This document shows, piece after piece, positions 34,333 to 42,333 of a stretch of DNA of 42,554 nt. Position 1 is the stretch's first letter. Each line of letters begins with the position of its first letter. The DNA comes from Planctomycetota bacterium (GTDB lineage: Bacteria > Planctomycetota > JAJSAM01 > JAJVHW01): the NCBI GenBank assembly GCA_024277065.1, contig JAJRVY010000087.1:1-42554 (forward strand), in the 5' to 3' direction. The notes below the pieces were generated by a model. It was not told the origin of the DNA. It did no database searches and saw only the letters and a list, made by a program, of their open reading frames with translations. Position numbers and translations under genes: made by a program.

Positions 34333-37293
34333 ATGAGCACCCCACGCAAGCGTCGTCTGCTGCGCCGGCTCGGCCGGATCGCGACCCTCGTCGTGGCACT
34401 CACCGCAGGGCTCTACCTGCTGCGCGGGCCGCTCTTCGGCGGCCTCGTGCGCAGAGCCCTCGAGGACGAGATCTCCGCCGTCGTCGGCACGCGCGTGACC
34501 ATCGGCGCGATCGAGGGCGGGTGGATCTCGGACATGACGCTCCTCGACGTGCGCGCCCCGGACCTCACGGACGAGGACGCCGTGCGCCGCGCGAGCGCCG
34601 CGCGCATCGCCGTGCGCTACCGCCTCCTGGACGTCCTGCGCGACCCCCTCGCCGGGCTCGACGACGTCGCGATCACGGGCCTCGACGCCGCGCTCTACTT
34701 CAAGGGCGCCGCGAACGCCGCGGAGACTTCCGGCATCGAGGGCGCCTCCGGCCGCGAGGCGAGCGACACCCCCCTCGCGGACATCCTCGACGCCATCCCG
34801 CCGGACCTGCCGAGCGCCCGCGTCCGGGGTCGCATCGAACTGCGCACCGACCGCCTGCGCCTCGCCACGCGCCTGGACGTGCGGCGCCCGCGGCCGGGCC
34901 ACGTCGAATTCGACTTCGAGGACATCGCCGTCGAGTCCGACGGGCGGGAGCTGCGCCAGGACCGCCTGACCCTGGGCCTCGTTCGGGACGAGAACTCCGT
35001 GCAGATCGAGGAACCGTTCGCGCTCGGCGACCTCGAGGTCCTCAGCGCGACGATCACGCGCACCGCCGAGGGCGCCCGCGTGGACGTGGCGATGCGCGCC
35101 GGCGGCGACATCGACCTGCGTATCGAGCGCGAGACGCTGACCGCGACGCTCGCGCAGGTGGATCTCTCCAAGCTGCCCGCGGCCGTCCGTGATCTGCTGG
35201 CCGAGGCCCTCGGTACGGCGTCCGGGCCGCCCCCGGTGCTCGTGGACGCGGACGTCGTCCTGACCTGGCGCGCCCGCCTCGCCGCGCGCGTGCGCGGCGT
35301 GCGCGCCACGCTCGGCGCGGCGTCGCTGGAGATCGACGAACTGCACATCGATGACATCGATGACCTCGACGACCTCGCGTCCTGGGAGCTCGCCGGCCTG
35401 CGTGCGGCGGCGCCCGACGTGGCCGATCTGGCGCGCCGCCTGGGCCACGAGATCCCGCCCGGCCTGCTCCCCGCGGCGGGACCGACGGCCCTTCTACTCG
35501 ACTGCCCCAGTGCGTCGCGCAGCGCCGTCACCGTCGCCGCGCTGCGCGTCGAGACGCCCGCCTCGCGCGCCGACGCGACAGGCACGCTGGGCCTGCCGCC
35601 GGGCGACATCACGGACTGGCGCGCCGCCACGCTCGCCCTGGACGTCACGGCGGACGTGGACGCCGCCGAGGCCGCCGCGCTCCTCTCCGGCGACAGCGGG
35701 CTGCCCCAGACCGTGCCCCAGACAGCGCCCCAGATCGGCGGGAGCCTCCGCGTCACGGCGCGCTGCGGCGGCACGCCCGCGGCGCCGCGGATCAGCGCCA
35801 CCGCGGAGGCGGTGGACGTCACGCTCGGCGAGTACCGCGCCCTGCGCCTGCGCGTGGAGGGCTCCCTCGAGCGCGGCGTCGTCCACGTCGCCGCGCTCGA
35901 GGCGCGCACCGACTTCGGCCGCGCGACCGCCACGGGCTCGTTCGGGCTACGCGACGTCACGCTGCGCGACGCCTCGTTCGAGCTCGACGTGCCCGACCTC
36001 GCCGCGCTGACGTCGCTCGCCGTCGTCTCCGAGCAGCTCCCGCAACTCGCCGGCACGCTCCACGCCGCGGGCACGCTGGAGGGCAGCCTGCGCGCCGACG
36101 CGAGCCTGCCCCGCGACGGCTGGCCGGACGACGTGCGCGTTCGCGCGCGCGTGGACGCCGCGGACCTCATCGTCGCCGGCGCCCCCCTCGGCGCCGTCAC
36201 GGCCGCCGTGGCGCTGGACGGCCCGCTCCTGGACGTCGAGCGCGTCCTCGTGGACGGCGGGCTGGGCCGCTTCGAGGCCGCGGGCACGGCGCATCTCCGG
36301 GCGCAGAGCGTCCACCTCCCGGGCTTCTCGATCGAGGTGCCGGACGTCGCGGAGCTGGCGCGCTTGGTGCCCGCCCTCGAGGGCGTCTCCGGCGGCTTCG
36401 CAGCCGAGGGCTCGCTGCGCCGCGAGGCCGGGCAGGAGTGGGAGGACGCCGCCCTGGAACTGACGCTCGGGGCCGAGGAGATCGTCGCCGTGGGCCAAGC
36501 CCTGCGCGACGTCACCGTGCGCCTCTCCGCCGCGGACGGCCGGGCGCAGCTTCCCGAGATCACGGCGCAGACGCCCTATGGCGCGGTGCACGCCGCGGGC
36601 GACGCGCGGCTGGGCGGCGACGGGGTCGCGCTGACGCTCACGCGCCTCGACGTGGACTTCGATCCGGCCGCGTTCGGGCTCACGAACAGCCCGGCGGAAG
36701 CGCTTCCGCTGCGCCTGCGCGCGCCGCTCGCCGTGACGCTCGGCCGCGAGCGCGTCGCGGTCGCCGGCTTCGACGCCGACGTGCTCGGCGGTCGCGTGCG
36801 CGGCGATCTCGTGCGCGGCGCCGATGCGCACTTGAACGCGGCGGCGCAGGACCTCGATCTGGCGCTGCTCTCGCGCGCCGCCGCCGGACGCCTAACGGCG
36901 CGCATCGCGCTGGCCGGCGATCCGGACGCGCCCGCGGGGACGCTGTCGGCCGAGGTCCCGCGGCTGGCGTGGGACAGTGAGGTGGGCCGCCTCGACATCG
37001 CCGCGCGGCAGGACGCGGACGGGCTCGAGGTGTCGCGCTGCGAGATCGCGGCGGGGGCGCTGCTGCAGATGAGCGCACGCGGCTACGCGCCGTGGGTGCT
37101 CGGCGAGGCGGGGGCCACGCGCGTGCCGGCGCGGCGCGCGGCGCTGCACGTCGCGGCGCGCTCGGCGTCCCCGGGCCCCTGGCTGGCGCGCCTCGGCGTG
37201 GCCGGCGTGCGCGCCGCGTCCGCGTCGGTCGAGCTCGACGCCGACGGCGTGGACCTGCGCGGCAGCGTCCGCGTGCTCGATCTCGCCTGGTAA
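34333..37293 (+). CDS. tamB: TamB-like translocation/assembly protein, N-terminal part (ends at in-frame TAA)
   Basis: 986 codons from the ATG at 34333 to a TAA at 37291-37293. Residues 10-35 are a signal anchor (RIATLVVALTAGLYLLRGPLFG), followed by the AsmA/TamB opening RALEDEISAVVGTRVTIGAIEGGW. The rest is a long run of beta-strand repeats with many aspartates and short hydrophobic strands (for example VDVTLGEYRALRLRVEG and ITAQTPYGAVHAAGDARLGG), the hydrophobic-groove architecture that moves lipids or outer-membrane proteins across the periplasm. The same frame continues without another stop for 469 codons, through a classic TamB C-terminus. Total length, about 1456 codons, is normal for TamB. 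The TAA is therefore read as a nonsense interruption, a sequencing error or a recoded site. Confidence 0.85.
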   Translation: MSTPRKRRLLRRLGRIATLVVALTAGLYLLRGPLFGGLVRRALEDEISAVVGTRVTIGAIEGGWISDMTLLDVRAPDLTDEDAVRRASAARIAVRYRLLDVLRDPLAGLDDVAITGLDAALYFKGAANAAETSGIEGASGREASDTPLADILDAIPPDLPSARVRGRIELRTDRLRLATRLDVRRPRPGHVEFDFEDIAVESDGRELRQDRLTLGLVRDENSVQIEEPFALGDLEVLSATITRTAEGARVDVAMRAGGDIDLRIERETLTATLAQVDLSKLPAAVRDLLAEALGTASGPPPVLVDADVVLTWRARLAARVRGVRATLGAASLEIDELHIDDIDDLDDLASWELAGLRAAAPDVADLARRLGHEIPPGLLPAAGPTALLLDCPSASRSAVTVAALRVETPASRADATGTLGLPPGDITDWRAATLALDVTADVDAAEAAALLSGDSGLPQTVPQTAPQIGGSLRVTARCGGTPAAPRISATAEAVDVTLGEYRALRLRVEGSLERGVVHVAALEARTDFGRATATGSFGLRDVTLRDASFELDVPDLAALTSLAVVSEQLPQLAGTLHAAGTLEGSLRADASLPRDGWPDDVRVRARVDAADLIVAGAPLGAVTAAVALDGPLLDVERVLVDGGLGRFEAAGTAHLRAQSVHLPGFSIEVPDVAELARLVPALEGVSGGFAAEGSLRREAGQEWEDAALELTLGAEEIVAVGQALRDVTVRLSAADGRAQLPEITAQTPYGAVHAAGDARLGGDGVALTLTRLDVDFDPAAFGLTNSPAEALPLRLRAPLAVTLGRERVAVAGFDADVLGGRVRGDLVRGADAHLNAAAQDLDLALLSRAAAGRLTARIALAGDPDAPAGTLSAEVPRLAWDSEVGRLDIAARQDADGLEVSRCEIAAGALLQMSARGYAPWVLGEAGATRVPARRAALHVAARSASPGPWLARLGVAGVRAASASVELDADGVDLRGSVRVLDLAW

Positions 37294-38703
37294 GTGGATG
37301 ACGTCCAGCGCGCGCGCCTCGCCGGCGAGACCGTCTTCGCGCTGACCGCGGGCGAGGACGGCTCGACCGTCGTCATCGAGGGCGGGGGGGGCGGCCCGCT
37401 GCGCGCCGCGGGACGCCTGCACGTGAGTGGCCCCGTGGACTGGCGCGACCCCCTCGGCAGCCTCGAAGCGCTGCCGAACGCGGCGCTGAGCGGCGCGCTC
37501 GAGCTGGTCGTCCCGGACGTCTCGGTGCTCGTCGCGCCGATCGACGAGCTGCGCCGCGTCGGCGGCTCGCTGCGCCTGGACGTCGCGCTCAGCGGCACGC
37601 CGAGCCATCCGCGGTGGAGCGGGACGCTGGCCGCCGACGACCTCTCCGCCGAGGCCGTGGACGATCTGCCGCCGCTCGACCGCGGCCGCCTGCGCGCCAC
37701 CATCGCGGGACGCACGGCCACGATCGACGAGTTGACGGCGCGCCTCGGCTACGCGCCCGTCAGCACCACCGGCACGGTGACGCTCACGGCCGACGGAGAG
37801 CCCGAGTTCGACCTCGCGATCAGAGGTGAGGACGCCCAGATCGTCCGCACCCACTACGTCCGCGTGCGGTCCGACCTCGACGTGCACGTCCGCGGGCCCC
37901 TCTCGCGCCTGCGGGTCGCCGGCACCGCCCGTGTCACGGATGCCTTGTACACCGCGCCCCTCGATCCCACACGGGGCACGCCCCGCACGGGTCAGGCGGG
38001 TGGCGCGTTCCAGCTTTTTGCCATCACCACCGAGCCCTGGGCCTCCACGCGGCTCGACCTGCACGTGACGGCGAGCCACTCCATCCGCATCGACAACAAC
38101 GTCGCGTTCGGCGTCGTCTCGCTCGACCTGCGCCTGCGGGGCACCGGTGCCGTGCCCCAACCCATCGGCAGCGTGACGTGCCGCGACGTCGCCGTGCGCC
38201 TGCCGGTCACGCGCCTGACGGTGGACTCGGCGACGGTGACGTTCCTGCCCGAGAACCCGTTCGATCCGCTGCTGCGGGCGTCGGCCTACGCGCGTGTCAG
38301 CGGCTACTACATCGACGTCCAGGTCACGGGCGGCGCCTCGAACATGCGCGTGCACATCGCCACGTCCCCGCCACTGACGCAGGAGGAGTCCCTCGTGCTG
38401 CTCGCGACGGGTACGCCGCCGGTCACCGAGAGCGGGCGGGGCCAGGTCGAGAGCAGCGCGCTGGCAGGCGCCGGCAGCGTACTCGGCACAGCCGCCATGG
38501 ACTGGTTCGGGGGCCCGCGCAACCCGGGTGAGGAGCGCCTCACGGACCGCGTCGAGGTCTACGTCGGACGCGAGACCTCGGAGTCCGGCATCGCCACCGT
38601 CGAGGCCGAGGTGGAGGTCGCCGACGGCTGGTACCTGCGCTTCGAGCGCGACCGCTGGGAGGACTACGCCGGAGGCGTGCTGTGGCGGGTGCGGTTCCGG
38701 TGA
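37294..38703 (+). CDS. tamB: TamB-like protein, C-terminal part including the conserved TamB/DUF490 domain
   Basis: 469 codons, in the same frame as the preceding part. GTG follows the TAA directly and has no ribosome site, so independent initiation is doubtful. The final 250 residues carry the family signature: IDNNVAFGVVSLDLRLRGTG, FLPENPFDPLLRASAYARVS, GYYIDVQVTGGAS and SPPLTQEESLVLLATGTPP, then a last strand ending WRVRFR. This domain binds the Omp85 partner in the outer membrane. The stop TGA at 38701 overlaps the GTG start of the Omp85 gene (GTGA), tying the two proteins together. If the TAA is real and not read through, the anchored N-terminal part is cut off from this partner-binding domain. 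Confidence 0.85.
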   Translation: MDDVQRARLAGETVFALTAGEDGSTVVIEGGGGGPLRAAGRLHVSGPVDWRDPLGSLEALPNAALSGALELVVPDVSVLVAPIDELRRVGGSLRLDVALSGTPSHPRWSGTLAADDLSAEAVDDLPPLDRGRLRATIAGRTATIDELTARLGYAPVSTTGTVTLTADGEPEFDLAIRGEDAQIVRTHYVRVRSDLDVHVRGPLSRLRVAGTARVTDALYTAPLDPTRGTPRTGQAGGAFQLFAITTEPWASTRLDLHVTASHSIRIDNNVAFGVVSLDLRLRGTGAVPQPIGSVTCRDVAVRLPVTRLTVDSATVTFLPENPFDPLLRASAYARVSGYYIDVQVTGGASNMRVHIATSPPLTQEESLVLLATGTPPVTESGRGQVESSALAGAGSVLGTAAMDWFGGPRNPGEERLTDRVEVYVGRETSESGIATVEAEVEVADGWYLRFERDRWEDYAGGVLWRVRFR

Positions 38704-40019
38704 GCGCACGCGGGATGCTCCCGCTCCCCGCGAGCCTCGCGGGCCTCCTCGTCATCCTCGTCGGCGGCTGCCGGTCCACGGGCCCGCGCGACATCGGCGG
38801 CGTGACGGTGGACATTCGCGGCGAGGAGGCCGTCGCCGAGGCCGACATCTACGACCTGGCCGCGCGCGAGCTCGGGGACTTCGCCCGCGATCGCCTGCGC
38901 GCCGCGGCCGCGTCCGACGCCGCCTTCACGATGGAGCACGGTCTGGCGGACCGCGGCTACGCCCACGCCCGCGTGACGTTCGAGCTCCTGCCCAGCGAGG
39001 AGGCCCCGAGCGAACTCATCTTCCACGTCGTCGAGGGGCCGCGCGCCGAACTGGGCGAGGTCACCTTCCCCGGGCGCAGGCGCATCGCCGACGAGGACAT
39101 CCGCGCGCTCCTCGTCCAGCGCTTCCAGCTCTCGCTGCGCCAGGACCGCTGGTACCGGCGCAGCCAGATCGACGAGGCCGTCGGGCAGATCGAGGCGCTC
39201 TACGCCATGCGCGGCCACCACAGGGTGCGCGTCGGTCCTCCCGTCGCCACCTGGAACGAGGATCGGACGGAGGTGGACGTCGCCATCCCCATCAGGGAAG
39301 GCCGGCGCTTCACGGTGTCGCGCGCGGACGTCGTGCCCCGTGATCCGGAGCAGCCACTGCCCGAGGAGCTGCGCACGACCCTGCGCTCGCTCGGGGGCGC
39401 CCCCTTCCACCGCCGCCTGGCCGCCGACGCGGCGGCGCGCGTGCGCGGACGCCTGCGGGAGTTGGGCTACCAGTTCGCCGAGGCGACCGGCCGCTGGGAA
39501 CTCGACGCCGGCGAGGGACCGCCGACGGCCACGATCGTCGTCGAGGCCGACGCCGGCGTGCGCCAGTTCGTGCGAAGCTGGAACATCGCCGGGCTCGAAC
39601 GCAGCAAGCCGGCATTCATGGAGAGCCTGATCGATCTGCCGGGCGGTGACCTCGTGCGGCAGTCGGTGCTGAACGACGCCATCGACGCGCTCTACGACAC
39701 GGGCGCGTTCGGATCCGTCAACATCACCTCGCAGCTCGTGGACGAGCCCGGCGCGGACGGCGCGGACGGCGAGCTGCGCGACCTGTCGTTCGTCGTCGAG
39801 GAGAAGGACGCGCGCAGCTTCGAGGTGGGTGGCGGCTGGGGTTCCTACGAGCAGATCCGAGGCTGGGTGGGCTACCGCGACCGCAACTTCATGGGCATCG
39901 CGCGCATCCTCGACGTCGTCGCCCACGGCAGCGCCAAGAGCCTGGGCGTGACGTCGCGTGTCACCGACCGCTACATCCTCGGCAAGGACCGCACGCTGTC
40001 GGTGGGAGCGCGCCTCTAG
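38700..40019 (+). CDS. Omp85-family (TamA/BamA-like) outer-membrane protein, N-terminal part (ends at in-frame TAG)
   Basis: 439 codons from GTG at 38700 to TAG at 40017-40019. Residues 1-27 form a signal peptide with Gly-Gly-Cys at the end (LLVILVGGCRSTG), which resembles a lipoprotein cleavage site; Omp85 proteins are normally not lipoproteins. POTRA domains follow (about 30-110, 111-200, 203-285 and 286-370), for example FHVVEGPRAELGEVTFPGR and NIAGLERSKPAFMESLIDLP, with YDTGAFGSVNITSQL. The barrel begins near 385 (RSFEVGGGWGSYEQIRGWVG, NFMGIARILDVVAHGS). The stop cuts early strands; the frame stays open afterwards to a proper barrel end. With TamB upstream, a TamA-like role is favoured over BamA. 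Confidence 0.85.
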   Translation: MSARGMLPLPASLAGLLVILVGGCRSTGPRDIGGVTVDIRGEEAVAEADIYDLAARELGDFARDRLRAAAASDAAFTMEHGLADRGYAHARVTFELLPSEEAPSELIFHVVEGPRAELGEVTFPGRRRIADEDIRALLVQRFQLSLRQDRWYRRSQIDEAVGQIEALYAMRGHHRVRVGPPVATWNEDRTEVDVAIPIREGRRFTVSRADVVPRDPEQPLPEELRTTLRSLGGAPFHRRLAADAAARVRGRLRELGYQFAEATGRWELDAGEGPPTATIVVEADAGVRQFVRSWNIAGLERSKPAFMESLIDLPGGDLVRQSVLNDAIDALYDTGAFGSVNITSQLVDEPGADGADGELRDLSFVVEEKDARSFEVGGGWGSYEQIRGWVGYRDRNFMGIARILDVVAHGSAKSLGVTSRVTDRYILGKDRTLSVGARL

Positions 40020-40100
40020 AAACGCGAGGAGCCCAGCTACGACAGCACGACGTTCGAAGGCGACGTCACCGCACGCCAGCGTCTCGGCGAGTCGGGCTCG

Positions 40101-40781
40101 GTGTTCGTCGGGTACCGCATGCGGATCGAGACCGCCGACGACCGCGAGGCGCGCATCGCGGGCGAGGAGGAGGACCGCACGCGAGCCGCCGGCCTGTTCA
40201 CGGGCGTGCGCCACGACACGCGCGACGACCGGCTCTTCCCGACGGACGGCGTGCTCTCCGAGGTCTCCTTCTTCTGGTCCGACGAGAACCTGCTGGCCGA
40301 TCTGGACTTCCTCGAGACCAAGGTCAACTGGTCCCGCTACGTGGACGTCGGCCGCAGCGCCGTGCTGGCCTTCGGTTTCCGTTTCACGACCCGTGACGTG
40401 CAGGGCGACCGCAAGACGCTGCCCATCCAGGAGCGGCTGTTCCTGGGCGGAGAGACCAGCGTGCGCTCCTTCGGCGAGAGCGAGCTCGGCCCCAAGGACC
40501 GCGGCGGCGACCCGCTCGGCGGCCTGACCTCGGCCATGGCCACGGTCGAACTGCGCCGGAGCATCTGGCGCGACCTCGACGGCGCCCTCTTCTACGACTA
40601 CGGCACGGTCTCCCCGGATAGCTGGGACATCTCCTCCCCCGCCGGCGCCGCCATCGGCGTCGGCCTGCGCTACCGCCTCCCCGTCGGCCCCCTGCGCCTG
40701 GACTTCGCCTACAATCCCCGCCACCGCTTCGCTGCCAGCCGCAAGTGGGCCCTCCACCTCAGCTTCGGCTTCAGTTTCTGA
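40101..40781 (+). CDS. Omp85-family protein, C-terminal beta-barrel part
   Basis: Open in the same frame as the N-terminal part from 40020 onward; 40101 is merely the first possible GTG and has no convincing ribosome site. It contains barrel strands and the Omp85 L6-loop region FLGGETSVRSFGESELGPKD, corresponding to the conserved V-R-G-F/V-R-S-F motif. It ends ALHLSFGFSF, a C-terminal beta-signal with final phenylalanine recognised by the assembly machinery. The two parts together give 693 codons, a normal size. A free barrel fragment without signal peptide could not reach the outer membrane, so either the TAG is bypassed or erroneous, or the gene is dead. Confidence 0.85.
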   Translation: MFVGYRMRIETADDREARIAGEEEDRTRAAGLFTGVRHDTRDDRLFPTDGVLSEVSFFWSDENLLADLDFLETKVNWSRYVDVGRSAVLAFGFRFTTRDVQGDRKTLPIQERLFLGGETSVRSFGESELGPKDRGGDPLGGLTSAMATVELRRSIWRDLDGALFYDYGTVSPDSWDISSPAGAAIGVGLRYRLPVGPLRLDFAYNPRHRFAASRKWALHLSFGFSF

Positions 40782-40812
40782 GCGGGGGGGGCGGCCGGCC
40801 TGGAATCGACGT

Positions 40813-40845
40813 GACCCCGGCCGGGCCAGGTGGCCGACCGGGGTC
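40813..40845 (+). terminator. Stem-loop between convergent Omp85 and PEP-CTERM genes
   Basis: GACCCCGG (40813-40820) pairs with CCGGGGTC (40838-40845); inside, GGCC (40824-40827) pairs with GGCC (40832-40835) around AGGT. There is no T tract. It is placed 32 bases after the Omp85 stop and 42 before the convergent stop, as expected of a bidirectional terminator. A palindrome CCGGGATCCCGG (40858-40869) follows. Confidence 0.5.
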
Positions 40846-40887
40846 GAACTGGCGCGACCGGGATCCCGGTACGCGCGAACTCAGCGC

Positions 40888-41487
40888 CTACGCAAGATCG
40901 ATTGCACGGCGCCGGCGCAGGCGTCCGACGAGGCCGATCGTGCCCAGCAGCCCGAGGCCGAGCCACGCGGCCGGAGGAAGCGGCACGACCTGCGTCGCGT
41001 ACACCATGTTGTCCATCGTGTACGTCTCCGCGACACCAGGAGCGCTCCCCGCGATGAGCTTCACCTTCGTGAACCCCGTCGTGGACGTGAACCCCCAGAA
41101 CGTGTTGGACGTCGAGTTCGGAATGTTGCCCACGAAGACGAGGGAGTTGCCGTTGAACACGTTGATGCTCTGCCCCGGTCCCCCCGGTCCGGCAAGGTCG
41201 AACGTACCACCCCACGCACGCAGCGCGGTGTCGAACTCCCAGACGGTGAACCCCGAACCGGTGAGTCGATCCCAGAACTTGTCGGGCGCGCTCGAATCGA
41301 CGTTGCCAACGGTGGAGTCGAGCGTGATCCCACTGTTGAGCGTCGGGTCGTTGAAGTCCTCGGTGTCGAACGAGACGACCTGATTCTCCCAATCACTGCT
41401 GCTCGTGTACACGACCGTGCCGGCCTGCGCCGTGGTGCACGCGAACGCGACGAGGGCCACAGCCCCCGCCAGAACGAATCTCCTCAT
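40888..41487 (-). CDS. PEP-CTERM-type sorted extracellular protein (VPLP variant)
   Basis: A 199-aa protein. The ATG at 41487 with GGGAG upstream opens a signal peptide (residues 1-22, cleavage after Ala-Gln-Ala). The middle is a beta-rich domain with FDTEDFND, FTVWEFDTALRAWGG, FVGNIPNST, FWGFTSTTGFTKVKL and TYTMDNMVYA, as in many PEP-CTERM surface proteins. The C-terminus has VPLPPAAWLGLGLLG then a hydrophobic helix and RLRRRRA. This is the tripartite sorting signal cleaved by exosortase (EpsH/XrtA type), with Leu in place of the usual Glu. No exosortase gene is in the window. Codon use is less GC-extreme than its neighbours. The protein is probably exported into extracellular polysaccharide. 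Confidence 0.88.
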   Translation of the reverse strand: MRRFVLAGAVALVAFACTTAQAGTVVYTSSSDWENQVVSFDTEDFNDPTLNSGITLDSTVGNVDSSAPDKFWDRLTGSGFTVWEFDTALRAWGGTFDLAGPGGPGQSINVFNGNSLVFVGNIPNSTSNTFWGFTSTTGFTKVKLIAGSAPGVAETYTMDNMVYATQVVPLPPAAWLGLGLLGTIGLVGRLRRRRAIDLA

Positions 41488-41691
41488 GACAATCTGTCTC
41501 CCTTCATCACCGCCAAAAACCGAGACCGAGGTCACACGGCGCGACCGGCCCCCCATTACATGCAGCGAAACGTCGCGCGCTTTGCCAGATTCCGTGACGC
41601 CGATCACGTCCTCCGCCGTCCGCCCCGCGCCCCCCCACCAACCCGCGCCGCCGCGACGACACCACCGCACCCCCCACCACCAGGGACATCC

Positions 41692-41715
41692 GGGGACGCC
41701 ACAATGGGCGTCCCC
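41692..41715 (+). repeat. Covarying hairpin repeat, copy E
   Basis: Arms GGGGACGCC and GGCGTCCCC around loop ACAATG, preceded by GGGACATCC and followed by TACACCGGGACACGCGAG. Its 3' flank is nearly that of copies A and F. Confidence 0.85.
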
Positions 41716-41809
41716 TACACCGGGACACGCGAGATCCGACACCACCGGCCCGACGGCGCGACGAACCGCACGCGTATCCGCACCCGCCCCCACCAACCAC
41801 CCGCCCGCC

Positions 41810-41903
41810 CCACCGACCGCCCGCCCCACCGACCGCCCGCCACACCGCACCGCCCGCCCCACCGACCGCCCGCCCCACCGACCGCCCGCCCCACCGAACC
41901 GCC
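41810..41903. repeat. Tandem 16-mer array (CCACCGACCGCCCGCC)
   Basis: Exact or near-exact units at 41810, 41826, 41842 (17 bases, degenerate), 41859 and 41875, with a partial unit after 41891. A G-poor minisatellite with no spacers. Confidence 0.8.
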
Positions 41904-42030
41904 CCCGACGCGAATCCACGGCCCGCCGCACCGCACCGAACCGCCCGTCCCCGCGCGATCCACGTCCCGCCCCCACGAACGCCGCGTCGCCTGCCCCCAC
42001 GAACGCCCCCACGAACGCCGACAACCGCGT

Positions 42031-42090
42031 CGCCCGCCGACACGCCCGCCGACACGCCCGCCGACACGCCCGCCGACACGCCCGCCGACA
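42031..42090. repeat. Five exact tandem 12-mers (CGCCCGCCGACA)
   Basis: Five perfect copies at 42031-42090 followed by a partial one. Perfect identity suggests recent slippage expansion. Confidence 0.9.
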
Positions 42091-42162
42091 CGCCCGCCCG
42101 TCCTCACACGACCGCCGACGACACGCCCGCGACGACCCACCCACCACGCCTCGAACGGCGTA

Positions 42163-42186
42163 GGGTTGACCCATTGCGGTCAACCC
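42163..42186 (-). repeat. Covarying hairpin repeat, copy G
   Basis: Arms GGGTTGACC and GGTCAACCC around loop CATTGC; the minus strand reads GCAATG in the loop, GTTC before the arms and TACGCCG after. The arms are identical to those of copy F, 25.8 kb away. Inverted relative to copy E. Confidence 0.85.
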
Positions 42187-42333
42187 GAACGCACCCTGGC
42201 GGCCGCGATCACCCCTCCGGGCGCCGGCGGGCCAGCCTGCACCCCGCCTGGCGCCCGGACGCGGCCCTCGCTTTCTGCGACGGAATCCCACCGCCCTGGC
42301 CAGAATCCGCCGACGCCACGAACCGGAGACAGA

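Larger units (their letters stand above)
41488..42333. other. 846-bp C-rich non-coding gap with repeats
   Basis: Between the divergent PEP-CTERM and methyltransferase genes. The plus strand is unusually poor in G and rich in C from about 41620 to 42160. It holds hairpin copies E and G as an inverted pair, a 16-mer array, a 12-mer array and three copies of CCCCCACGAACGC around 41970-42016. Open frames here on both strands are low-complexity (Arg/His/Ala or Gly/Val/Arg) and are not considered genes. The promoter of the PEP-CTERM gene must lie in 41488-41640. Confidence 0.7.

Noticed and set aside
37294-38703. An independent gene starting at the GTG after the TAA
   Set aside because: No ribosome site, no signal sequence, the same frame, and the region is the C-terminal half of a normal-length TamB.
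37291-40019. Reassignment of TAG or TAA to an amino acid
   Set aside because: Many intact genes here end in TAG (1482, 5624, 7098, 16058, 16552, 40888) or TAA (5436), so stops are used normally.
41560-41600. A sigma-54 promoter upstream of the PEP-CTERM gene (minus-strand TGGCAAAGCGCGCG)
   Set aside because: The -12 GC element is not at the required distance from the -24 GG.
41740-42163. Protein-coding frames rich in Arg-His-Ala or Gly-Val-Arg repeats
   Set aside because: They arise from the short tandem DNA repeats, are open in several frames at once, and lack ribosome sites or domains.
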